Origin: Saccharothrix longispora | GTDB taxonomy: Bacteria > Actinomycetota > Actinomycetes > Mycobacteriales > Pseudonocardiaceae | Reading direction: 5' to 3' | DNA: 64,000 nucleotides | NCBI RefSeq assembly: GCF_030852425.1 | Contig: NZ_NSDM01000001.1 | Span: 930,001 to 994,000, forward strand | Part shown: piece by piece, positions 25,996 through 33,382 of the stretch | Layout of the letters: every line of letters starts with the position of its first letter | Position numbering within the stretch: the first letter of the stretch is position 1 | Program-made: the position numbers and the translations under genes | The notes under the pieces: generated by a model | What the model was told of the DNA's origin: nothing | What the model saw: the letters and a program-made list of their open reading frames with translations, nothing else | Database searches by the model: none

Positions 25996-26024
25996 CCTCG
26001 CGGCCCGGGCGTCGGACTCTCGGG

Positions 26025-27161
26025 TCAGAGGAGTTCCTTGAGGATCGCCGCGGCGCGCTCGGCCTCGTCGAACGTGTTGTACAGCGGTGCGAAGCCGAAC
26101 CGCAGCACGTCCGGCGGGCGGTGGTCGCCGAGGACCTGGCGCTCGGCCAGCTCCTCCACCAACCGCCGCGCGTCCGGGTGCCGCAGGCTGACCTGGTGCC
26201 CGCGCCACTCGTCGGACGGGGTCAGCACCCCGATGCCCGGCAGACCCTCGACCAGCCGCATGAAGTGACCGGTCAGCGCCAGGCCCTTCGCCCGCACGTC
26301 CGCCAGCGACACGTCGTCCCACACGTCCAGCGCGGCGTCCAGGGCCAGCATCGACAGGATGTCCGGCGTGCCCACGCGCGCCCGGGACACGCCGGGGTCG
26401 GGCGTGTACTCCGCCGACATCGCGAACGGCACCTCGTGGCCCGTCCACCCGGTCAACGGCTGCTCGAACGCGTGCTGCGCGTTCCTCGGCACGTACAGGA
26501 ACGCCGGTGAACCCGGCCCGCCGTTGAGGAACTTGTACGTGCAGCCGACCGCCAGGTCCACCTCCAGCGCGTCCAGCTCGATCGGCAGCACGCCCGCGCT
26601 GTGGCACAGGTCCCACACGACCTTCGCGCCCACCTCGTGCGCCTGCCGCGTCAGCGCCGCCATGTCCAGCAGCCGGCCGGTGCGGTAGTCGACGTGGTTG
26701 AGCAGCACGACCGCCGTCGTGTCCCGCAGGTCCAGCTCCTCCGGCGGCGCGGGCCGCAGCGCGAGCCCGGTCAGCTCCGCCACGGAGCGCGCGATGTAGC
26801 CGTCGGTCGGGAACGTCCCGGCGTCGACCACGATCTCGGACCGGTCGGTGTTGCGGACCGCCGCCATCAGCGCCTTGAACAGGTTCACGCTGGTCGAGTC
26901 CGCGACCACGACCTGCCCCGGCGCCGCGCCGACCAGCCGCCCGATCCGGTTGCCGACCCGCTCCGGCGCCTCCCACCAGCCCTCGGACCAGCTGCGGATC
27001 AGCCGTCGGCCCCACTGCCGCTCCACGACGTCGCGCACGCGCCCGGCCACGGCCTTCGGCGGCGCGCCCAACGAGTTGCCGTCCAGGTAGACGACGTCGT
27101 CGTCGAGGTCGAACAGGTCCCTGACGTGCGCCAACGGGTCGTGCGCCACCGGGCCGCTCAC
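26025..27161 (-). CDS. kynU: Kynureninase
   Basis: PLP enzyme that cleaves kynurenine (or 3-hydroxykynurenine) to anthranilate (or 3-hydroxyanthranilate) and alanine. The product is 378 residues. Seen: VYLDGNSLGAPP, SEGWWEAPERVGNRIG, the PLP-Asp region VWDLCHSAGVLP, and the Schiff-base Lys in VGCTYKFLNGGPG. C-terminal VLRFGFAPLYNTFDE is typical. GTG 27161 overlaps the kynA stop by four bases, so the two are one operon with kynA first. No formamidase gene follows. Confidence 0.95.
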   Translation of the reverse strand: MSGPVAHDPLAHVRDLFDLDDDVVYLDGNSLGAPPKAVAGRVRDVVERQWGRRLIRSWSEGWWEAPERVGNRIGRLVGAAPGQVVVADSTSVNLFKALMAAVRNTDRSEIVVDAGTFPTDGYIARSVAELTGLALRPAPPEELDLRDTTAVVLLNHVDYRTGRLLDMAALTRQAHEVGAKVVWDLCHSAGVLPIELDALEVDLAVGCTYKFLNGGPGSPAFLYVPRNAQHAFEQPLTGWTGHEVPFAMSAEYTPDPGVSRARVGTPDILSMLALDAALDVWDDVSLADVRAKGLALTGHFMRLVEGLPGIGVLTPSDEWRGHQVSLRHPDARRLVEELAERQVLGDHRPPDVLRFGFAPLYNTFDEAERAAAILKELL

Positions 27162-27973
27162 ACGTGGCTCCTCGCGGTCCACAGCTCGGGGAAGACGGAG
27201 CGCTGCGCGCGCTTCTCCAACCACGCGACGCCGGCCGAACCGCCGGTGCCGGTCTTCGCGCCCATCGAACGCCGGGTCGCGAGCAGGTGGTCGTGCCGCC
27301 AGCGGGTGAACTCCTCGGCGATGTCGGTCAGCGCCTCGCCCAGTTCGAGCAGGTCCTGCGGGCCGTCGCGGTAGATGTCCGCCCACACGGCCTCGACCTC
27401 GGCGTTCGGCTCGTAGCCCCGGCTCACGTCGCGCGTCAGCACGTCGGCGGGGATCGGCTTGCCGCGGCGGTGCAGCAGGGCGAGCACGTCGTCGTACAGG
27501 CTCGGCTCGTGCAGCAGCGCCTCCAGGGCGTCGTGCTGGCTGGGCACGGCGCGGTGCGGCACGAGCAGCGAGCGGGACTTCTCGCCGAGCAGGAACTCCA
27601 CCTCGCGGTAGCGGCCGGACTGGAAGCCCGAGCCCTCGCCGAGGGCGTCGCGGAAGGAGTTGAACTCGGCGGGGGTCATCCGCGCGATCGGCCGCCACGC
27701 CGCGTTCAGCGCCTGCATGTGCAGCTCGCTGCGGCGCAGGGTGCGCACGGCGGCGCGCACGTCGTCGGCGCGCAGCTCGCCCTGCGCGTGCCGCCACTCG
27801 AAGCACAGCAGGCCGAAGTACAGCTCCATGACCTGGGTGATCACCAGGAACGACATCTCGCGCGGGTCGTCGGACCACTGCTGCTGGAGGCCGTGCAGCA
27901 CGGAGGCGTGCACGTAGTCCTCGTAGGGTGTCGTGCCGCCGAAGTCGAGTTTGGGTGAGACCGGACAAGTCAT
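27158..27973 (-). CDS. kynA: Tryptophan 2,3-dioxygenase
   Basis: Heme dioxygenase opening the indole ring of L-tryptophan to N-formylkynurenine. The product is about 271 residues. N-terminal YEDYVHASVLHGLQQQ, the QVMELYFGLLCFEW helix lining the distal pocket, RYREVEFLLGEKS, and the proximal heme-His segment FTRWRHDHLLATRRSMGAK followed by TGTGGSAGVAWL. ATG codons at 27973, 27982 and 27985 compete; 27973 has the best purine-rich leader. First gene of the kynA-kynU operon, divergent from the Lrp-type regulator. Confidence 0.95.
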   Translation of the reverse strand: MTCPVSPKLDFGGTTPYEDYVHASVLHGLQQQWSDDPREMSFLVITQVMELYFGLLCFEWRHAQGELRADDVRAAVRTLRRSELHMQALNAAWRPIARMTPAEFNSFRDALGEGSGFQSGRYREVEFLLGEKSRSLLVPHRAVPSQHDALEALLHEPSLYDDVLALLHRRGKPIPADVLTRDVSRGYEPNAEVEAVWADIYRDGPQDLLELGEALTDIAEEFTRWRHDHLLATRRSMGAKTGTGGSAGVAWLEKRAQRSVFPELWTARSHV

Positions 27974-28080
27974 GCTTCCCATCATCACCCGGTAAACGGG
28001 TGGGATGAAGAGGCACCGCGACACGCTGACCAGCGAACTTCTCACGATCGCAAATGATTCGGGCGGGTAGCTTCACGGTC

Positions 28081-28530
28081 ATGAGCATCGAGTTGGACGG
28101 CGTCGACCGCGCCCTGCTGGAGGCGCTCCAGGACGACGCGCGGCTGTCGTACAACGAGCTGGCCCGGCGCGTGCACGTGTCGCCGCCGACCGTGGCCCAG
28201 CGCGTGCGGCGGCTGGAGAACGCGGGCGTCATCACCGGCTACCGGGCCGCGGTGGACCCGACGATGGTGGGGCGGCCGGTCATCGCCCTGGTGCGGATGA
28301 AGTGCTACGGCTCGCGGTGCATCACCGTGCACCCCGAGCTGCTCGACGACTGCCCCGAGGTGGTCGAGGTGGTGCGGTTGACCGGGGACATCTGCTCCGT
28401 GGTCAAGGTCGTCACCACGTCGGTCAGCGAGCTGGAGCGGCTGCTCGTCCGGCTGGGCGGCTACGGCGAGACGTCCAGCGCGATGGTGCTGTCGACGCCT
28501 ATCCCGTGGCGCCCGGTGCCAGCAGGGTGA
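28081..28530 (+). CDS. Lrp/AsnC-family regulator, candidate kynurenine regulator
   Basis: The product is 149 residues. N-terminal helix-turn-helix LDGVDRALLEALQDDARLSY to HVSPPTVAQRVRRLENAGVI. C-terminal RAM ligand domain (GDICSVVKVVTTSVSELERLL). Divergent from kynA with a 107-bp gap. Lrp-type KynR controls the kynurenine genes in Pseudomonas aeruginosa, so local autoregulation and kyn control in response to kynurenine or tryptophan is a reasonable inference. Its 3' end overlaps the convergent murQ by 32 bp. Confidence 0.88.
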   Translation: MSIELDGVDRALLEALQDDARLSYNELARRVHVSPPTVAQRVRRLENAGVITGYRAAVDPTMVGRPVIALVRMKCYGSRCITVHPELLDDCPEVVEVVRLTGDICSVVKVVTTSVSELERLLVRLGGYGETSSAMVLSTPIPWRPVPAG

Positions 28531-29434
28531 GCGCCTGCCGCACGTGCCCCTGCGTCTTCCCCAGGGCGTCCGCGGCCAGCGCGGTGGGCACGTCGGCCAG
28601 CAGGTGCACCAGCGCCACCTTGAGGTCGCCGCCCGCGTCTGCCAGCGCCGTCGTGCACTCGTGCTCGGCCAGGCCGGTCGCCTCGCGCAGGATGCGCACC
28701 GTGCGACCGCGCAGCTTCGCGTTCGTGGCGCGCATCGACACCATCAGGTTCGAGTAGGTGCGGCCCAGCCGGACCATCACCGCCGTCGAGAACGACGTCA
28801 GCACCAGCTTCTGCGACGTGCCCGCCTTCATCCGCGTGGACCCGGCGATGGCCTCCGGGCCGGTGTCCACGGCGATCAGCACGTCCACGTCGACCGGCGC
28901 GGTCGCGGTCGGGTTGTTCGACACCAGGACCGTGCGGGCGCCCAGCGCGCGGGCCTCCTCCAGCGCGGCCACGACGAACGGCGTGCGCCCGGACGCCGTG
29001 ACGCCCACCACCAGGTCGCCCGCCACCGCGTGCCTGCGGATCTCGGCGGCGCCGGCGGACGCCTGGTCCTCGACGTTCTCCACCGCGTGGACCAGGGCTT
29101 CCCGCCCGCCCGCGTGGTGCGCGACGAACCAGTCCGGCGGCGTGTTGAACGTCGGCACCAGCTCGGCGGCGTCCAGCGTGGCCAGCCGGCCGGACGTGCC
29201 CGCGCCCACGTAGTGCACCCGCCCGCCGGCCCGCAGCGCGCCCACGGCGAGGTCCGCCGCCCGCGCCAGCTCGGGCAGGACGGCGGCCACGGCGTCGGGG
29301 ACCAGGTGGTCCTCGGCGTTGATCAGCCGCAGCACGTCCAGCGTGGACAGCCGGTCGATGTCCTCGGTCCTCGGGTTCCTGGCCTCGGTGGGGGATTCCA
29401 CGGTGACCACGACGTCGTGCCGCGGCGGCGTCAT
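28499..29434 (-). CDS. murQ: N-acetylmuramic acid 6-phosphate etherase
   Basis: Removes D-lactate from MurNAc-6-phosphate to give GlcNAc-6-phosphate in cell-wall recycling. The product is 311 residues, the normal length. SIS-domain motifs GAGTSGRLATLDAAELVPTF and GVTASGRTPFV, plus the conserved catalytic/signature stretch GPEAIAGSTRMKAGTSQKL. ATG overlaps the murR stop by four bases (ATGA), so they are co-translated. C-terminal DUF-like helical part binds no obvious partner. No MurNAc-specific PTS gene (murP) is seen in the window. Confidence 0.96.
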   Translation of the reverse strand: MTPPRHDVVVTVESPTEARNPRTEDIDRLSTLDVLRLINAEDHLVPDAVAAVLPELARAADLAVGALRAGGRVHYVGAGTSGRLATLDAAELVPTFNTPPDWFVAHHAGGREALVHAVENVEDQASAGAAEIRRHAVAGDLVVGVTASGRTPFVVAALEEARALGARTVLVSNNPTATAPVDVDVLIAVDTGPEAIAGSTRMKAGTSQKLVLTSFSTAVMVRLGRTYSNLMVSMRATNAKLRGRTVRILREATGLAEHECTTALADAGGDLKVALVHLLADVPTALAADALGKTQGHVRQALTLLAPGATG

Positions 29435-30348
29435 TTAGCGGTCTCCCGGCGTCGCCGGCCGTCCGGCCTGGCGCCCAACCGGTGGCCCGCCACCGCGTCG
29501 TACGTCGCCTCCAGGGCGGTCTTCGCGCTGTCCACGTGCCGCTGGGCGACCCCGATGAACAGGCAGTCGATCACGGTCAGCTGCGCGATGCGGCTGGCCA
29601 TGGCGCCCGACCGGAAGGTGGTCTCGCGCGCCGCCGTGGTGAGCACGTGGTCGGCGACCTCGCTGATCGGGGAGCGCGGGAAGTTCGTCAGCGCCACCGT
29701 GGTCGCGCCGCGGTCGCCGGCCACCCGGAGCGCCTCGACGGTCTCCGAGGTGGAGCCGGTGTGCGAGATGCCGACCGCGACGTCGGCCGGGGTGAGGACG
29801 GCGGCCGAGGTGAGCGCGATGTGCGTGTCGTTCCACGCGAAGCAGGTACGCCCTATGCGGTGCAGCTTCTGCTGGAGGTCGAACGCGACGAACGCGCTGG
29901 CGCCGAACCCGTAGACGTCCACCCGGCCCGCGCCCGCGACCGCCTCGACGACCGCTTCCAGCGTCTCGACGTTCAGCTGCTCGGCGGTCTCCTCGACGGC
30001 GCGCGCGTCGGCGAACGCCACCTTGCCGACGACCTGCCGCAGGTCGTCGCCCGGTCCGATGTCGCCGCCCAGGTCGCGGTCGCTGCGCATCGACGTGCGC
30101 GCCGTGTCGGCGGCGAGCGCTATGCGCAGCTCGGGGTAGCCGCCCACCCCGATGGCCTTGCAGAAGCGGGTCACCGTGGTCTCGCTGGTGCCCGCGGCCT
30201 CGGCGACCTCGGTGATGCTGCGGTGGGCGACGGTCGCCGGGTTGTCCAGCACGACCTTGGCCACCCGCTGCTCCGCACGGGCGAGGCCGGGCAGGAGCGA
30301 GCGGATCGTGACCAGGGGGCTGGAATCGGCAGTGTTCTCAGTGGACAC
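29431..30348 (-). CDS. murR: RpiR/MurR-family regulator
   Basis: The product is 305 residues. The N-terminal RpiR helix-turn-helix (SITEVAEAAGTSETTVTRFC, about 43-62) is followed by a sugar-phosphate-binding SIS domain (VDVYGFGASAFVAFD; GISHTGSTSETVEAL). In Enterobacteria and Bacillus the MurR regulator adjoins murQ and responds to MurNAc-6-P or a related product. The coupled position here supports the same role. GTG start without a strong ribosome-binding site. The 100-bp upstream region holds the promoter. Confidence 0.9.
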   Translation of the reverse strand: MSTENTADSSPLVTIRSLLPGLARAEQRVAKVVLDNPATVAHRSITEVAEAAGTSETTVTRFCKAIGVGGYPELRIALAADTARTSMRSDRDLGGDIGPGDDLRQVVGKVAFADARAVEETAEQLNVETLEAVVEAVAGAGRVDVYGFGASAFVAFDLQQKLHRIGRTCFAWNDTHIALTSAAVLTPADVAVGISHTGSTSETVEALRVAGDRGATTVALTNFPRSPISEVADHVLTTAARETTFRSGAMASRIAQLTVIDCLFIGVAQRHVDSAKTALEATYDAVAGHRLGARPDGRRRRETAK

Positions 30349-30448
30349 GTGGGAAACTTACTAACCGGTCAACGGGTGGTCAACGCAGGGTGGGTGCAAC
30401 TCACCCCAACCGTGACCGAATCCCACCACTTGGCGGCAGGGTGGGTGA

Positions 30449-32101
30449 CTAGCGGTCCGCGACCCGCCACCCTTCGGAGTGCAACCCCGCCGGCTCGCGT
30501 TCCGCGTCGAGCAGCACGCCCCGCCGGTCGGTGATCCGCACCGAGTCCACGTACGCGCCCCGGCCGCCGTAACCGGTGCCCTGGACGTACCGCCAGCGGA
30601 ACGCCACCGCCGCCTCGGTCACGACCTCGACCCGCTGCCACCGCCGCTGCCCGTACCCGGTCAGCACCCGGACCTCGCGCCAGGTCGCCCCGTCGTCGGT
30701 CGCCTCCACCACGACCGAGTCGCCCGGGTCGAGGTCCACGAACGCGTCGAACACCAGCTTCCGCTGCCCGGGGCGCTGCTCCAGGGCCCGGGTGGTCAAC
30801 GTGGCGCCGCCCGCGGTCGGTGTGTGCGCGGTGCCGTGCCGCGGCTTCACCGCCATCGCCTGCGCCAAGCCGTTCGCGACCGCCCGGCGGGCCGGGTTGA
30901 TCGAGCCCCAGTCGCGGCTCGGGTGCACCCGGTTGGTCAGCAGGACCGCGATCGACCTCGACAGCGGGTCGAGCACCAGCGTCGTGCCGGTGAACCCGGT
31001 GTGCCCGGCGGCCCTCGCGGAGGTCAGCGCGCCCATGTACCAGCGCTGGTCCAGCTCGAAGCCCAGGCCGTGCGAGTTGCCCGGGAACGCCTGGTTGAAG
31101 TCGGTGAGCATCAGCTCGACGGTGTCCGGCCGCAGGATGCGCCGACCGCCGTACGAGCCGCCGTTGAGGATCGCCTGGCCGAGGACGGCCAGTTCACGGG
31201 CCGTGGAGAACATGCCCGCGTGCCCGGCGACACCGCCCAGCGACCACGCGTTCTCGTCGTGCACGACGCCGCGCACGACGCCCCGGCCGGCCTGGTACTC
31301 GGTCGCCGCGATCCGGTCGAGCTTGCTCGCGGGCGGGTTGTAGCCGGTGTCCTTCAGGCCCAGCGGCGCGGTGATGCCCTCGCGGACCAGCACGTCCAGC
31401 GACGTGCCGGACCACTTCTGCGCGAGCAGCCCCAGCGTGATCAGGTTCAGGTCGGAGTAGACGTACGCGGTGCCCGGCGGGTTGACCGGCGTGGTGTCCA
31501 TGACGGCCTTCACCCGCGACGGCACGTCCGGGTACCGCGACCACAGCGGCAGCCACGCCACCAGGCCGGACGTGTGCGTGAGCAGCTGCTCCACCGTGAT
31601 GGACGACTTGCCGTTGACGCCGAACTCGGGCAGGTGCTCGGCGACCGGGTCGTCCAGCTCGAACCTGCCCAGCTCGTGCTGGCGCATCACGACGATCGAC
31701 GTGAACAGCTTCGAGATCGACGCCAGGTCGAAGATCGTGTCGCGGGTCATCGGCACCCGCTGGTCCTCGGGCAGCTCGACGGCCGAGCCGTCGCCGTAGC
31801 GGACCGCCCAGCCCGTCGGCTCGTGGGTGACCACGGTGCCCTCGTGCGCGAGCAGCGTGACGGCGCCCGCGAACAGGGGGTGACCGGTGGCGTCCGGTCT
31901 CGTGTACTGCTCGACCCGGTCCAGGGCGGCGTCGATCGGGGCCGGGTCGAGCCCGGCCCGTTCCGGGCTGCCGGCGCGCAGCACGGAGCTGTGCGCCCAA
32001 CCGTCGTGCGGCCGGTCGAAGCGGGCCTCGTGGCCGCCGGTGGCGTGCGCGGGTGTCGTGATCACGAGCGTGGTGGCGACAAGCAGGGCAGGGATGCGCA
32101 T
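30449..32101 (-). CDS. Serine beta-lactamase-like hydrolase, AmiE/YbbE type, with C-terminal beta-sandwich
   Basis: The product is 550 residues with an N-terminal signal peptide ending near AHA-TGG. Penicillin-recognising fold: SxxK in LASISKLFT, YxN in VYSDLN, and the KTG-equivalent AGHTGFTG. About 130 C-terminal residues (LVFDAFVDLDPGDSVVVE... ) look like a discoidin or jelly-roll carbohydrate-binding module. In Bacillus the YbbE/AmiE partner of nagZ and namZ removes peptide stems from MurNAc, and context suggests the same. ATG 32101 has GGAGAG upstream and is preferred to ATG 32113. Confidence 0.88.
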   Translation of the reverse strand: MRIPALLVATTLVITTPAHATGGHEARFDRPHDGWAHSSVLRAGSPERAGLDPAPIDAALDRVEQYTRPDATGHPLFAGAVTLLAHEGTVVTHEPTGWAVRYGDGSAVELPEDQRVPMTRDTIFDLASISKLFTSIVVMRQHELGRFELDDPVAEHLPEFGVNGKSSITVEQLLTHTSGLVAWLPLWSRYPDVPSRVKAVMDTTPVNPPGTAYVYSDLNLITLGLLAQKWSGTSLDVLVREGITAPLGLKDTGYNPPASKLDRIAATEYQAGRGVVRGVVHDENAWSLGGVAGHAGMFSTARELAVLGQAILNGGSYGGRRILRPDTVELMLTDFNQAFPGNSHGLGFELDQRWYMGALTSARAAGHTGFTGTTLVLDPLSRSIAVLLTNRVHPSRDWGSINPARRAVANGLAQAMAVKPRHGTAHTPTAGGATLTTRALEQRPGQRKLVFDAFVDLDPGDSVVVEATDDGATWREVRVLTGYGQRRWQRVEVVTEAAVAFRWRYVQGTGYGGRGAYVDSVRITDRRGVLLDAEREPAGLHSEGWRVADR

Positions 32102-32113
32102 CGCTCTCTCCAT

Positions 32114-33382
32114 CTACCGGTAGCGCAGGTATCGCCGGCGGGTGCGGTCGAACGCGGCCAGCTCCTCGGACCAGGCGCCGACCACCTCGTCGGTGCCCGC
32201 GCCCGCGTCGACCATGCGGCGCAGCCGGTCCGAGCCGCTGAGCTTGTCGATCCAGTTGTCCGGCCGCCACGCGAACACCTGCGGGTACCGGGCCTTCGCG
32301 GCGACGATCATGGCCACGGCGGTGCGCGGCGCGTCGAACCGGTCCGGGTCGGTGACGTGCACGGCCACCCCGCCGCACAGCTGGTTCGCGAACTTCTGGA
32401 ACGTCGGCGTGAAGTGGGTCTCGCGGAACCGGACGCCGGGCAGGCCCTGCGCGTTCAGGTCCTCGGCCCACCGCCAGTCCAGGCCCGGCGCGCCGATCGT
32501 CTCGAACGGGCGGGTCGTGCCGCGGCCCTCGGAGAACACCAGGCCCTCGAACAGGCACGTGCCGGGGTAGACCAGCGCGGTGTCGCGCGTCGGCACGTTG
32601 GGGCTGGGCGGGATCCACGGCAGGCCGGTGTCGAGCTGGTCGCGGCGCCAGCCCTTGACGTCGACGACCTCCAGGCCGCCGACCCGCCCGCCGTCGGTCG
32701 GCAGGAACTCGCCGTCGAAGAAGCGGGCCAGCTCGCCGATCGTCATGCCGTGCTGCTGCGCGATCGGCTTGCGGCCGACGCCGGTGGCGTACGCCGGGTC
32801 GAGCTGCGGCCCGCGGGCCCTGCCGCCGACCGGGTTGGGGCGGTCCAGCACGACGAACCGCGCGCCCGTCGCGGCGGCGGCCTGCATCGCCGTGTACATC
32901 GTCCAGATGTAGGTGTAGAAGCGCGCGCCGATGTCCGCGATGTCGAACACCAGCGTGTCCACGCCCGCCTTGGCGACCATGCCGGCGAACTTCGTCGCGT
33001 TCGCGCCGTAGGCGTCGTAGACCGGGATGCCGGTGCGCGGGTCGAGGTAGTCGCCCTCCGAGCCGCCGGCCTGCGCCGTGCCGCGGAAGCCGTGCTCCGG
33101 GCCGAACGCGGCCACCGGCGGCACGCCCGCGGCCACCATGGAGTCGACGATGTGCGTGTGGTCGCGCAGCGCGCCGGTCGGGTTGGTGACGACGCCGACC
33201 TTGGCGCCCGCGAACCGGCGCCAGCCGTCGGCGGCCAGCTGCTCCGCCCCGGTCTCCAACCTCCTCGTCCGGCCGGGACCGGCCGCGGTGTCGGGACCGG
33301 CGGAGGCGTCGGCGGGGAGGGCGGCGAGGGCGGGCGCGGCGAGCGCGCCGGCGAGGAAGTGCCTGCGGTCCACGGCGCTCAC
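32114..33382 (-). CDS. namZ: Exo-beta-N-acetylmuramidase (DUF1343, GH171)
   Basis: Releases MurNAc from non-reducing ends of peptidoglycan fragments outside the cell. The product is 422 residues. A twin-arginine-type signal is visible (VDRRHFLAGALAAPALAAL). DUF1343 motifs: KVGVVTNPTGALRD, AFGPEHGFRG, FDIADIGARFYTYIWTM, VVLDRPNPVGG, and LVYPGTCLFEG. The GTG overlaps the nagZ stop (GTGA), so nagZ-namZ are coupled. Family activity was shown for Bacillus YbbC. Confidence 0.93.
   Translation of the reverse strand: MSAVDRRHFLAGALAAPALAALPADASAGPDTAAGPGRTRRLETGAEQLAADGWRRFAGAKVGVVTNPTGALRDHTHIVDSMVAAGVPPVAAFGPEHGFRGTAQAGGSEGDYLDPRTGIPVYDAYGANATKFAGMVAKAGVDTLVFDIADIGARFYTYIWTMYTAMQAAAATGARFVVLDRPNPVGGRARGPQLDPAYATGVGRKPIAQQHGMTIGELARFFDGEFLPTDGGRVGGLEVVDVKGWRRDQLDTGLPWIPPSPNVPTRDTALVYPGTCLFEGLVFSEGRGTTRPFETIGAPGLDWRWAEDLNAQGLPGVRFRETHFTPTFQKFANQLCGGVAVHVTDPDRFDAPRTAVAMIVAAKARYPQVFAWRPDNWIDKLSGSDRLRRMVDAGAGTDEVVGAWSEELAAFDRTRRRYLRYR

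Noticed and set aside
23452-27015. Very long open frame on the minus strand (about 1,190 codons)
   Set aside because: It crosses acs, GNAT, the repeat island and kynU in other frames, is Arg/Gly/Ala-rich, and is explained by high GC at third positions of the real genes.
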